Of a stretch of 64,000 nt of DNA, positions 31,724-40,140 are shown piece by piece (within the stretch, counting starts at the first letter, position 1; every line of letters begins with the position of its first letter). The translations under genes were made by a program, and so were the position numbers. Below the pieces are notes generated by a model, which searched no databases, was not told the origin of the DNA, and was given only the letters and a program-made list of their open reading frames with translations. Origin of the DNA: SZUA-309 sp050185825 (lineage in GTDB: Bacteria; Pseudomonadota; Gammaproteobacteria; Pseudomonadales; Azotimanducaceae); assembly GCA_050185825.1 (NCBI GenBank), contig JBFWZA010000014.1, positions 62,001 through 126,000 of the forward strand, read 5' to 3'.

Positions 31724-32632
31724 GTGAGCAGAGAAACCATCAGCGAAACCGAGCACGAAGCCCCGGTGCTGCCGGCGGAGCCGGCACCCGGCGGCAAGGT
31801 GCACCGGCTGCACGAGATCCGGCAGAAGGAGGGCGGCCAGCTCACCCTGGCGCTGGTCCAGGGCGAAACGGTACAGGAGCTGCCGAAGGACCTGTACATC
31901 CCGCCGCATGCGCTCGAGGTCTTTCTCGAGACCTTCGAAGGGCCGCTCGACCTGCTGCTGTACCTGATCCGCCGGGAGAACCTGGACATCCTCGAGATCC
32001 GGGTGGCCGAGATCACCGAGCAGTACATGAGCTACATCGAGCTGATGAGTGCCATGCAGCTCGAGCTGGCCGGTGAGTACCTGGTGATGGCGGCGATGCT
32101 GGCGGAGATCAAGTCGCGCATGCTGCTGCCGCGCCCGGTGGAGGCGGACGACGACGAGGACGACCCCCGGGCCGAGCTGATCCGGCGGCTGCAGGAGTAC
32201 GAGCAGATCAAGACGGCGGCGGAAAACCTGGACGAGATCCCGCGGCTCGAGCGGGATCTCTACCTCGCCCGCGCCAGCCGGCCGAAGCTGGTCAGTGAGC
32301 ACGCCGATCCGGAGGTGGATCTCAAGGAGGTGCTGATCGCCCTGGCGCGGGTGCTGAAGCGGGCGGACATGTACCAGCACCACCACGTGCAGATGGAGCC
32401 GCTGTCCGTGCGGGAACGGATGTCGGGCATTCTCGCCCGGGTGAACGAGTCCACGGACTTCGTACCGTTCACCAGCCTGTTCACGCCGGACGAAGGCCGC
32501 CTCGGCGTGGTGGTCGCCTTCCTCGCCATCATGGAGCTGCTCCGGGAATCCCTCCTCGAGTTTGTTCAGAACCAGCCCTTCGGGCCCATCTACGTGCGCG
32601 CTGCAGGAGAAGCCTCCCATGGAGCCCCTTAA
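31724..32632 (+). CDS. scpA: Chromosome segregation/condensation protein ScpA
   Basis: Kleisin subunit that bridges the Smc heads with ScpB. Kleisin N-terminal signature FEGPLDLLLYLIRRENLDILEI and the helical YLVMAAMLAEIKSRMLLP follow, then an acidic DDDEDD patch, and the winged-helix C-terminus. The start is GTG at 31724 with AGGGGAG upstream; the residues before it in the open frame are non-family. Length about 302 aa. It overlaps scpB by 14 nt. The presence of ScpAB implies an Smc rather than MukB system; smc is not in the window. Confidence 0.94.
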   Translation: MSRETISETEHEAPVLPAEPAPGGKVHRLHEIRQKEGGQLTLALVQGETVQELPKDLYIPPHALEVFLETFEGPLDLLLYLIRRENLDILEIRVAEITEQYMSYIELMSAMQLELAGEYLVMAAMLAEIKSRMLLPRPVEADDDEDDPRAELIRRLQEYEQIKTAAENLDEIPRLERDLYLARASRPKLVSEHADPEVDLKEVLIALARVLKRADMYQHHHVQMEPLSVRERMSGILARVNESTDFVPFTSLFTPDEGRLGVVVAFLAIMELLRESLLEFVQNQPFGPIYVRAAGEASHGAP

Positions 32633-33575
32633 GCTCAAGAACATCGTCGAGGCCGCACTGCTGGCCGCGGACGAACCGCTCACCATCGACCAGCTTGCCA
32701 AGCTGTTCCGTCCGGACGAGGTGGAGGAAGAGTCTCTGCGTACGGATCTCAGAGAGGTGCTGAAGACGCTCACGGAGGAAGCGGCCGGTCGGGGTTACGA
32801 GCTCGCCCGGGTGGCATCCGGATACCGCTATCAGGTGCGTCAGGACCTCTCTCCCTGGATCAGCCGCCTCTGGGAGGAGAAGCCGCCCCGCTACACGCGG
32901 GCGCTGCTCGAGACCCTGGCGCTGGTTGCCTACAAGCAGCCGGTGACGCGCGGCGACATCGAGCAGGTGCGCGGCGTCAGTGTCAGTCAGAACATCATGC
33001 GCACGCTGCTCGAGCGCGGCTGGATCCGGGTGGTGGGACAGCGGGAGGTGCCCGGGCGACCCTCCATGTACGGCACCACCAGGGAGTTCCTCGACTACTT
33101 CAGCCTGAAGAGTCTCGATCAGCTGCCGCCGCTCGCGGAAATCCGGGCGCTCATCGAGCCGCTGGTGGTGGAGGAGCCGGAAGAGCGCATGGCGGATCCG
33201 TCGACCGCAGACGTGGAATCGGTCGAGGAAAGCGCGACGGCGGACGACGCAGTGGAGCCGCTGCTGGCTGCGGGCCGCAGCGACGTCGCTGAGGTCGACG
33301 GCGATGACGATGCCGGCGGCCTCGAGAGTGGCGACTTCGATGCCGAGCTCGCCGCGGCGCTCGAGCAGGCGGACGCGGCCAGTGCCCGCTTCCGCGCCGG
33401 TGCGGAAGCGGCCGATGAAGCGCCGGCCGAGTCGGCCGACGACGAAGCGCGGGCCGTACACGTCGTGGACGTGGTCACCGAGCTCGACGGCGAAACCGGA
33501 GAAGACGGGATGCTGGAGTCGGACCCGGAGCAGCGGAGCGCCAAGGTGCTCAAGCTGCCCACCTCCTCGCACTGA
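32619..33575 (+). CDS. scpB: Chromosome segregation/condensation protein ScpB
   Basis: Winged-helix kite protein that binds ScpA. Core residues 1-185 contain LKNIVEAALLAADEPLTIDQL, YRYQVRQDLSPWI, LETLALVAYKQPVTRGDIEQVRGV and GRPSMYGTTREFLDYF, all typical. A long acidic, Ala-rich and probably disordered tail (about 190-318) has no counterpart in short ScpB proteins but similar tails occur in Pseudomonas. ATG 32619 follows an AGGAG site located within scpA. Confidence 0.94.
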   Translation: MEPLKLKNIVEAALLAADEPLTIDQLAKLFRPDEVEEESLRTDLREVLKTLTEEAAGRGYELARVASGYRYQVRQDLSPWISRLWEEKPPRYTRALLETLALVAYKQPVTRGDIEQVRGVSVSQNIMRTLLERGWIRVVGQREVPGRPSMYGTTREFLDYFSLKSLDQLPPLAEIRALIEPLVVEEPEERMADPSTADVESVEESATADDAVEPLLAAGRSDVAEVDGDDDAGGLESGDFDAELAAALEQADAASARFRAGAEAADEAPAESADDEARAVHVVDVVTELDGETGEDGMLESDPEQRSAKVLKLPTSSH

Positions 33576-33576
33576 C

Positions 33577-34440
33577 GTGACCACCAACGCCGACAGCGGC
33601 GGCGAGAAACTGCAGAAGGTCCTGGCGGATCTCGGTCTGGGTTCACGCCGCGAGATGGAGCGCTGGATCGAGGCCGGCCGGGTGGTGGTTGCCGGGGAGC
33701 CGGCGCACATCGGCCAGCGGGTCGGTCCGGACGACTTGATTCTCGTCGACGGCAATCCGGTCCGCCGCCGGCAGACCGGCGAAACCCCTGTCCGCGTGCT
33801 GCTCTATAACAAGCTGGTGGGGCAGGTCTGCACCCGCAGCGATCCGGAAGGCCGACCCACGATCTTCGATCAGCTGCCCCGTGCGGGTGGCGGACGCTGG
33901 ATCTCCATCGGCAGGCTGGACATCGCCACCAGCGGCCTGCTGCTGCTCACCAACGACGGCTCGCTCGCCAACCGGATGATGCATCCCTCCACGGGGCTCG
34001 ATCGCGAATACGCGGTGCGGGTGAACGGCGTGCTCACCACGGAGCAGCGGCAACGGCTGATCGACGGCATCGTCGACGAGGGCGAGCGGCTCGCCTTCAG
34101 CGACATCCAGTACTACAACGGCCGCGGCACCAATCACTGGTATCACGTGGTGCTGATGGAAGGTAAGAACCGCGAGATCCGGCGGCTGTTCGAGTCCTGC
34201 CACCTGATGGTGAGCCGCCTGAAGCGGGTGCGTTTCGGTCCTGTGGTGCTGCCCTCGAAGGTGACCCGGGGGCACTGGATCGAGCTCTCGGAGGACGACA
34301 TCAGAACGCTCTACCGGGTGCTGAAGCTGCCGGCACCCACCCTGCCCACCACTGGTGGCAGACAGCGCGAGGAGCGGCGTGGAAAGGGAAAGAAGGAAGC
34401 GTCCGCGCTGATACCGTATCCGGAGATCGCCGCGCCCTAG
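33577..34440 (+). CDS. rluB: 23S rRNA pseudouridine synthase RluB
   Basis: Pseudouridine synthase of the RsuA/RluB group, with an N-terminal S4 RNA-binding domain (KLQKVLADLGLGSRREMERWI) and the catalytic GRLDIATSGLLLLTNDG motif carrying the active Asp. Further family sequence LMEGKNREIRRLFE is present. The basic tail after about residue 255 (GGRQREERRGKGKK) is typical. The start is GTG at 33577, 1 nt after the scpB stop. Its stop shares the CTAG palindrome with the stop of yciK on the other strand. Confidence 0.93.
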   Translation: MTTNADSGGEKLQKVLADLGLGSRREMERWIEAGRVVVAGEPAHIGQRVGPDDLILVDGNPVRRRQTGETPVRVLLYNKLVGQVCTRSDPEGRPTIFDQLPRAGGGRWISIGRLDIATSGLLLLTNDGSLANRMMHPSTGLDREYAVRVNGVLTTEQRQRLIDGIVDEGERLAFSDIQYYNGRGTNHWYHVVLMEGKNREIRRLFESCHLMVSRLKRVRFGPVVLPSKVTRGHWIELSEDDIRTLYRVLKLPAPTLPTTGGRQREERRGKGKKEASALIPYPEIAAP

Positions 34441-35240
34441 GTTTCCAGAATCGCCGGCGACCAGTCGCGCGCGTCGAGCTGCCTGCCGTTCACGCTGCGT
34501 GAGGCATCGGACATCAGATACAGATAGAGGTCCATGTGCGCTTCCGGCGGCGGCACGTCGCCCGGGTTCTCTCCCGGGTAGGCGGCGGCGCGCATGGCGG
34601 TGCGGGTGCCGCCGGGATTGAGACTGTTGAACCTGAGCCTGCCCGTGTGCTCGTACTCGTCGGCGAGGATCTGAGCCAGCCCTTCCACCGCGAACTTGGA
34701 TGCCGCATAGGCGCCCCAGTAGGCGCGCCCCTTGCGCCCGACGCTGGAGGAGGTGAGCACCACCGACGCCGACTCCGCCGCTTCGAGCAGCGGCAGCAGG
34801 GCCCGGGTGAGCAGGAAGGTCGCGTGCACGTTCACCTGAAACACCCGCTGCCAGTCGGCCGTGGGGTAGTGGGCGATGGGCACCTTCGGGCCGAGCAGGG
34901 AAGCGTTGTGCAGCAGCCCGTCCAGACGGCCGAAGGCCTCGCCGACGGCGTTGGCGAGTGCCGCGGCGTTCTCGTCGGCGAAGGCGGTGAGGTCACAGGG
35001 CACGATTACGGCTTCCCGTCCCGTCGCCTCGCCGATCCAGTCGAATACGGCTTCGAGCTTCGCGCGGGTGCGGCCGAGCAGCACCACCGTTGCCCCGTAG
35101 CTGGCGAACGTCTTCGCCGCTGCGCGGCCGATACCGTCGCCGGCGCCGGTGACCAGGACCACCTTGCCGTCGAGACAGCCGTCCGGCGCCGCGTAACGCC
35201 AGCCGGAGCGCGCCGCATCGAGCTCCGGATAGTCAGCCAT
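34437..35240 (-). CDS. yciK: Short-chain dehydrogenase, YciK family
   Basis: A 267-residue SDR oxidoreductase. The NAD(P)-binding loop TGAGDGIGRAAAKTFASYG, NASLLGPKVP, the catalytic Ser in LTSSSVGRKGRAYWGAYAASKFA (Ser, Tyr, Lys), and NPGGTRTAM are visible. In Pseudomonas the same gene lies after ubiG and the phosphatase gene mupP; here it follows ubiG directly with an 8-nt overlap. The substrate is not known. Confidence 0.9.
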   Translation of the reverse strand: MADYPELDAARSGWRYAAPDGCLDGKVVLVTGAGDGIGRAAAKTFASYGATVVLLGRTRAKLEAVFDWIGEATGREAVIVPCDLTAFADENAAALANAVGEAFGRLDGLLHNASLLGPKVPIAHYPTADWQRVFQVNVHATFLLTRALLPLLEAAESASVVLTSSSVGRKGRAYWGAYAASKFAVEGLAQILADEYEHTGRLRFNSLNPGGTRTAMRAAAYPGENPGDVPPPEAHMDLYLYLMSDASRSVNGRQLDARDWSPAILET

Positions 35241-35937
35241 CCGTGGGTTTCCTGGCGTGCAGCAGGTAGTTGACGTCCACGTCGTCGCAGATAGAGACGT
35301 TGCGGCTGAAGGGGTTGTAGCGCATGCCGCGGATCTCCACGACCTCGAGTCCGGCCGCCCGGACCGCGGCGGAGAGCTCGTGCGGCTTGATGAACTTCGC
35401 GTAGTCGTGCGTACCGCGCGGCAGCAGACCAAGCACGTACTCCGCACCCACCACGGCCAGCGCCCAGGCCTTCGGGTTGCGGTTGATGGTGGAGAAGAAG
35501 AGCGCGCCACCGGGTTTCGCCAGATCCGCGCAGGCGCGCACGGTGGAGGCGATGTCGGGCACGTGCTCGAGCATCTCCAGGCAGGTGACCACGTCGTAAC
35601 TGCCGGGACGCTCCGCCGCCAGCGCTTCCGCGGTGGAGGCCAGATACTCCACCTCCGTGCCGGACTCCAGGGCGTGCAGCCGTGCCACCGAGAGCGGTGC
35701 GTCCGCCATGTCGATGCCGGTGACGGTAGCGCCCGCACGGGCCATGGCCTCCGCCAGGATGCCGCCGCCGCAGCCCACGTCCACGGCACGCACGCTTTCC
35801 AGCCCCACCTTCTCCGCGATCCAGGTCAGCCGCGCGGGATTGATGTCGTGCAGGGGCCTGAAGTCTCCCTCCGGGTCCCACCAGCGATGCGCCAGGGCTT
35901 CGAACTTCCGGATCTCTCTTGGATCCACGTTGCTCAT
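35233..35937 (-). CDS. ubiG: Ubiquinone biosynthesis O-methyltransferase UbiG
   Basis: SAM-dependent methyltransferase acting twice in ubiquinone synthesis. The 234-residue protein starts MSNVDPREIRKFEALAHRWWDP, has motif I VDVGCGGGILAEAMARAGA, the TCLEMLEHVPD motif, and FFSTINRNPKAW. Conserved HDYAKFIKP near the end. The start overlaps the mtaD stop by 4 nt (ATGA) and its end overlaps yciK by 8 nt, so the three genes form a tight operon. Confidence 0.96.
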   Translation of the reverse strand: MSNVDPREIRKFEALAHRWWDPEGDFRPLHDINPARLTWIAEKVGLESVRAVDVGCGGGILAEAMARAGATVTGIDMADAPLSVARLHALESGTEVEYLASTAEALAAERPGSYDVVTCLEMLEHVPDIASTVRACADLAKPGGALFFSTINRNPKAWALAVVGAEYVLGLLPRGTHDYAKFIKPHELSAAVRAAGLEVVEIRGMRYNPFSRNVSICDDVDVNYLLHARKPTDG

Positions 35938-37286
35938 CGGGGTCGTATCCTCTGCTGCCACTGGCGAGCGCTGGCGACGATTTCCGCCTCGTCCATGCGG
36001 GTGAGACGCCCGTCGTCGAGCAGGCACTCGCCGTTCACCCAGACATGGCTCACGGAGCAGGCGCTGCCGGTGTGCAGGAGCTGGGCGGCGGGATCGTAGA
36101 GCGGCTGGTGGCGGATGGCCCGCATGTCGACGGCGATGAGGTCTGCCGCCATGCCGGGCGCCAGTCTGCCGATGCGATCGCTCCTGCCGAGCGCGGCCGC
36201 CCCACCCCGGGTTGCCATGGCGAGCGCGGTGGCGGACGGCAGGGCCGCGGCGTCTGCCTGATCCAGCTTCGCCAGCAGCGAGGCCAGGCGCGCCTCGCCG
36301 AACAGGTCGAGCACGTTGTTCGAGGCGGCGCCGTCCGTGCCCAGGCAGACGTTGATGCCCGCCGCCTTCATCGGCACCACCGGACAGATGCCGCTGGCGA
36401 GCTTGGCGTTGGACGTCGGGCAGTGCACGACCTGAACGTTGGTCTCGACGAACAGGTCGATCTCCTCGGGACTGATTCTCGTGACGTGCACGGCCTGCAG
36501 GCGCGGCCCGAGCAGCCCGCGATCGTAGAGGTGGCGGATGCCCGAGGTGCCGTAACGGCGGGCGTTCTCTTCGAGCTCGGCGCCGTTCTCGTGCAGGTGG
36601 ATGTGAACGTTGGCATCGAGCTCCTCGGAGTACATGAGGATCTTGTCGAGATCGTCTTCTGTGACGCTGTAGGCGGCATGCGGGCCGAAGGCGATGTCGA
36701 CGAACGGGTCGTTCCGGTACTCGTCGTAGAGCGCGAGGCCCTTGTGAAAACCCTCCTCGCTGTTCTGGCACCAGGCGTTGGCGAACTCGATGACGGGGAA
36801 GGCGATCTGCGCCCGGAGTCCTGCGCGGCGTGCCTCCGCGGCGCCGATCTCCGGAAAGAAGTACATATCGGCGAAGCAGGTGATGCCGGCGCGGATCATC
36901 TCGGCCATGGCGAGCCGGATGCCGTCGCGGACGAAGTGCTCGTCCACCCACCGGGCCTCCAGCGGCCAGATCTGCTCCGTGAGCCAGCGCTGCAGCGGCG
37001 CGTCCTCGCTGGAGCCGCGCAGCAGGGTCATGGCGGCGTGGCAGTGGGCGTTGACGAGCCCGGGCATGAGCACGTGATCAGGCAGGGTCACGGTATTGCG
37101 GGCTTCGAAGCGCGTCGTCAGCTCTTCGAATCCGCCGAGGGCGACGATGTCGCCGTCACGCACCGCCACGGCGCCGTTCTCGCGCTCGCCGATGTCTGAA
37201 TCGGTCGCGAACGGCAGCACCCAGGCCGCATGGAGCAGCAGGTCGACGGGTTCTCGAAGGCTTCCGGAAGGGCTCTGGGGCGGCAT
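35934..37286 (-). CDS. mtaD: Amidohydrolase: 5'-methylthioadenosine/S-adenosylhomocysteine deaminase family
   Basis: Metal-dependent TRZ/ATZ-type hydrolase, 450 aa from ATG 37286. Metal and catalytic residues are visible in PGLVNAHCHAAMTLLRG, the central HIHLHENGAE, the VHVTRISP His and CLGTDGAASNN (metal-binding Asp). The position before ubiG is conserved in Pseudomonas, where the enzyme deaminates MTA, SAH or adenosine. SAH deamination next to a SAM-dependent methyltransferase is a sensible partnership. Upstream frame to 37622 is antisense to gyrA and is discarded. Confidence 0.9.
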   Translation of the reverse strand: MPPQSPSGSLREPVDLLLHAAWVLPFATDSDIGERENGAVAVRDGDIVALGGFEELTTRFEARNTVTLPDHVLMPGLVNAHCHAAMTLLRGSSEDAPLQRWLTEQIWPLEARWVDEHFVRDGIRLAMAEMIRAGITCFADMYFFPEIGAAEARRAGLRAQIAFPVIEFANAWCQNSEEGFHKGLALYDEYRNDPFVDIAFGPHAAYSVTEDDLDKILMYSEELDANVHIHLHENGAELEENARRYGTSGIRHLYDRGLLGPRLQAVHVTRISPEEIDLFVETNVQVVHCPTSNAKLASGICPVVPMKAAGINVCLGTDGAASNNVLDLFGEARLASLLAKLDQADAAALPSATALAMATRGGAAALGRSDRIGRLAPGMAADLIAVDMRAIRHQPLYDPAAQLLHTGSACSVSHVWVNGECLLDDGRLTRMDEAEIVASARQWQQRIRPR

Positions 37287-37406
37287 GGCGCGAGTATACC
37301 GGAAGTCCCGAAAGTTACGTTTCGATACGCGCTTCGTGGTAAAATTCGGCGTTTTTCCAGTCCGGCCCGGAGCACGTAAACCACGCGTAACACGCGCGCT
37401 GAAAAC

Positions 37407-37434
37407 GGCTGATTGGCTGATTGCTGATTGCTGA
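37407..37434 (+). repeat. GCTGATT tandem repeat in the gyrA leader
   Basis: Three full copies and one partial copy of (G)GCTGATT in direct tandem, ending 19 nt before the gyrA ATG. A TAAAAT box at 37340-37345 is a possible -10 element upstream. The region between gyrA and divergent mtaD is 166 bp. Confidence 0.7.
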
Positions 37435-37452
37435 CCAAGAGTCCACGAATCT

Positions 37453-40140
37453 ATGTCTGAATTGGAGCCCGACGCCGATCCCGTCGGTACGGACGGTGCT
37501 GATGCATCCGGGGATATGACCGGGGATATGACCGGGGACAGTAACGGTCCCGGCGCGCCGCAGCCGCCGGGTGGCGACGGCCCGCAGGGGCCGGGCGGCA
37601 GGGAGATCCTGCCCGTCAACATCGAGGACGAGCTCCGGCAGTCCTACCTCGACTACGCCATGAGCGTGATCGTCGGCAGGGCGCTGCCGGACGTCCGCGA
37701 CGGCCTCAAACCCGTGCACCGTCGGGTGCTGTTCACCATGAACGAGCTGAACAACACCTTCAATCGGCCGTACGTGAAATCTGCGCGGGTGGTGGGTGAC
37801 GTCATGGGTAAGTACCACCCGCACGGCGACACGGCCATCTACGACACCGTGGTGCGGCTCGCCCAGGATTTCGCCATGCGCTACCTGCTCGTGGACGGAC
37901 AGGGCAACTTCGGCTCCATCGACGGGGACCGTGCGGCGGCCATGCGCTACACCGAGGTGCGCATGGCCCGCATGGCATCGGACCTGCTCGCCGATCTCGA
38001 CAAGGAGACGGTGTCCTTCGTCCCCAACTACGACGGCACCCTGTCCATGCCCGAGGTGCTGCCCACCCGGGTACCCAACCTGCTCATCAACGGCAGCTCG
38101 GGCATTGCCGTGGGCATGGCCACGAACATCCCGCCTCACAACCTCACCGAGGTGGTCAACGGCGCGCTGGCACTGCTCGACGACCCGGCGCTCTCGGTAG
38201 ATGGGCTGATGGAATTCATCCAGGGCCCGGACTTCCCTACTGCCGGCATCATCAACGGCCGCGCCGGGATCGTGGAGGCGTATCGCACCGGCCGGGGCCG
38301 GATCTTCGTGCGGGCCCGCGCCGAGGTGATTGAGGACGAGAAGACCAACAAAGACACCATCATCATCACGGAGATTCCCTACCAGCTGAACAAGGCACGC
38401 CTCATCGAGCGGATTGCCGAGCTGGTCAAGGAAAAGAAGATCGAGGGGATCACCGAGCTCCGGGACGAGTCGGACAAGGACGGCCTGAGGATCGTCATCG
38501 AGCTCCGGCGCGGTGAGCCTGGCGAGGTGGTGCTCAACAACCTCTACACCCAGACGCAGCTGCAGTCCGTGTTCGGCATCAACTGCGTCGCGCTCGTCGA
38601 CGACCAGCCGCGGGTGCTCAACCTCAAGCAGATGCTGGAGGCCTTCCTCCAGCACCGGCGCGAGGTCATCACCCGGCGGACCATCTACCTGCTGCGGCGG
38701 GCCCGTCAGCGCGGCCACATTCTCGAAGGTCAGGCGGTGGCGCTCGCCAACATCGACGAGGTGATCGAGCTGATCAAGGCCTCGCCGGCGGCGGCGGAGG
38801 CGCGCGAGGCACTGATGGGCCGCGGCTGGGCGTCCGAAGGTGTGCAGGCGCTGCTCGAGCGGGCCGGCAGCGACGCCTGTCGTCCGGAAGATCTGGGCGA
38901 GGAGTTCGGGTTTCGCGACGGGCTCTACTATCTGTCTCAGGAGCAGGCGCAGGCGATCCTGGAGCTCAGGCTCAACCGCCTCACGGCGCTCGAGCAGGGC
39001 AAGCTGATCGAGGACTATCAGGGCGTGCTCGACGAGATCGCGGATCTCACCGACATCCTCGATTCCGAGGAACGCCTGCTCAGCGTGCTGCGTGAGGAGC
39101 TCACCGAGGTCCGGGACACCTATGGTGACGAGCGCCGCACGGAGATCCTCTCCACCCAGGAAGACCTGTCGGTGGAAGATCTCATCACCGAGGAAGACCT
39201 GGTGGTCACCATCTCCCACCAGGGCTACGCGAAGACTCAGCCCCTGGACAGCTACCAGGCTCAGCGGCGCGGCGGCCGCGGGCGCGCGGCCACGGCGGTG
39301 AAGGACGAGGATTTCGTCGAGCACCTGCTCATTGCCAACAGCCACGACACGGTGCTGTGCTTCTCGAATTTCGGCAAGGTCTACTGGCTCAAGGTTTACC
39401 AGATTCCGCGGGCGAGCCGCGGCGCCAAGGGCCGGCCGTTGATCAACATGTTGCCGCTCGAGGCGGAGGAGCGCATCACCACGATCCTGCCCATCCGCGA
39501 GTACGACGACGACCACTACATCTTCATGGCCACCGCCAACGGCACGGTGAAGAAGACGCCGCTCGAGCAGTTCAGCCGGCCGCGGTCTTCCGGGCTCATC
39601 GCGCTGGAGCTCGAGGAGGGCAACACCCTCATCGGCGCCAAGCTCACCGATGGTGCGAGCGACGTGCTGCTCATCGCCAGCTCCGGCAAGGCGGTCCGTT
39701 TCAAGGAATCGGACGTGCGCGCCATGGGCCGCACGGCGCGAGGCGTACGGGGTATCAAGCTGAAGGGCAGCCAGCGGGTCATATCGCTGATCATTCCGCA
39801 GCCGGACGGCTTCGTGCTCACGGCCAGCGAGAACGGTTTCGGCAAGCGCTCCGCCGTGGAGGATTTCCCGGTGAAGGGGCGCGGTACCCAGGGCGTGATC
39901 GCCATGCAGGTGAGCGAGCGCAACGGCGATCTGGTGGGTGCGGTGCAGGTCTTCCCGGGTGACGAGCTGATGCTGATCAGCGACATGGGCACCCTGGTTC
40001 GCACGGCCGTCGACGAGGTGTCGGTGCAGGGACGCAACACCCAGGGCGTGCGGCTGATCAGTCTTCGCGGCGAGGAGAGCCTGGTCGGCATCGCCCGCAT
40101 CGAGGAGCAGGAAGAGGACGAGGAGTCGGAAGGATCATGA
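37453..40140 (+). CDS. gyrA: DNA gyrase subunit A
   Basis: Breakage-reunion and wrapping subunit of DNA gyrase (with GyrB, outside the window). Residues about 50-530 are the core with KYHPHGDTAIYD and the catalytic Tyr166 in AMRYTEVR. The C-terminal beta-pinwheel carries the GyrA box QRRGGRG. The position equivalent to E. coli Ser83 is Thr127, and the Asp87 equivalent is Asp, as in wild-type Pseudomonas. The protein has a roughly 44-residue Gly/Pro/Asp-rich N-terminal extension with a GDMTGDMTGD repeat, not seen in E. coli GyrA. Length 895 aa. It overlaps serC by 4 nt. Confidence 0.98.
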   Translation: MSELEPDADPVGTDGADASGDMTGDMTGDSNGPGAPQPPGGDGPQGPGGREILPVNIEDELRQSYLDYAMSVIVGRALPDVRDGLKPVHRRVLFTMNELNNTFNRPYVKSARVVGDVMGKYHPHGDTAIYDTVVRLAQDFAMRYLLVDGQGNFGSIDGDRAAAMRYTEVRMARMASDLLADLDKETVSFVPNYDGTLSMPEVLPTRVPNLLINGSSGIAVGMATNIPPHNLTEVVNGALALLDDPALSVDGLMEFIQGPDFPTAGIINGRAGIVEAYRTGRGRIFVRARAEVIEDEKTNKDTIIITEIPYQLNKARLIERIAELVKEKKIEGITELRDESDKDGLRIVIELRRGEPGEVVLNNLYTQTQLQSVFGINCVALVDDQPRVLNLKQMLEAFLQHRREVITRRTIYLLRRARQRGHILEGQAVALANIDEVIELIKASPAAAEAREALMGRGWASEGVQALLERAGSDACRPEDLGEEFGFRDGLYYLSQEQAQAILELRLNRLTALEQGKLIEDYQGVLDEIADLTDILDSEERLLSVLREELTEVRDTYGDERRTEILSTQEDLSVEDLITEEDLVVTISHQGYAKTQPLDSYQAQRRGGRGRAATAVKDEDFVEHLLIANSHDTVLCFSNFGKVYWLKVYQIPRASRGAKGRPLINMLPLEAEERITTILPIREYDDDHYIFMATANGTVKKTPLEQFSRPRSSGLIALELEEGNTLIGAKLTDGASDVLLIASSGKAVRFKESDVRAMGRTARGVRGIKLKGSQRVISLIIPQPDGFVLTASENGFGKRSAVEDFPVKGRGTQGVIAMQVSERNGDLVGAVQVFPGDELMLISDMGTLVRTAVDEVSVQGRNTQGVRLISLRGEESLVGIARIEEQEEDEESEGS

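Noticed and set aside
37575..37580. GyrA Thr at the Ser83-equivalent position read as a quinolone-resistance change
   Set aside because: Thr is the wild-type residue at this position in Pseudomonas and others, and the Asp87 equivalent is unchanged.
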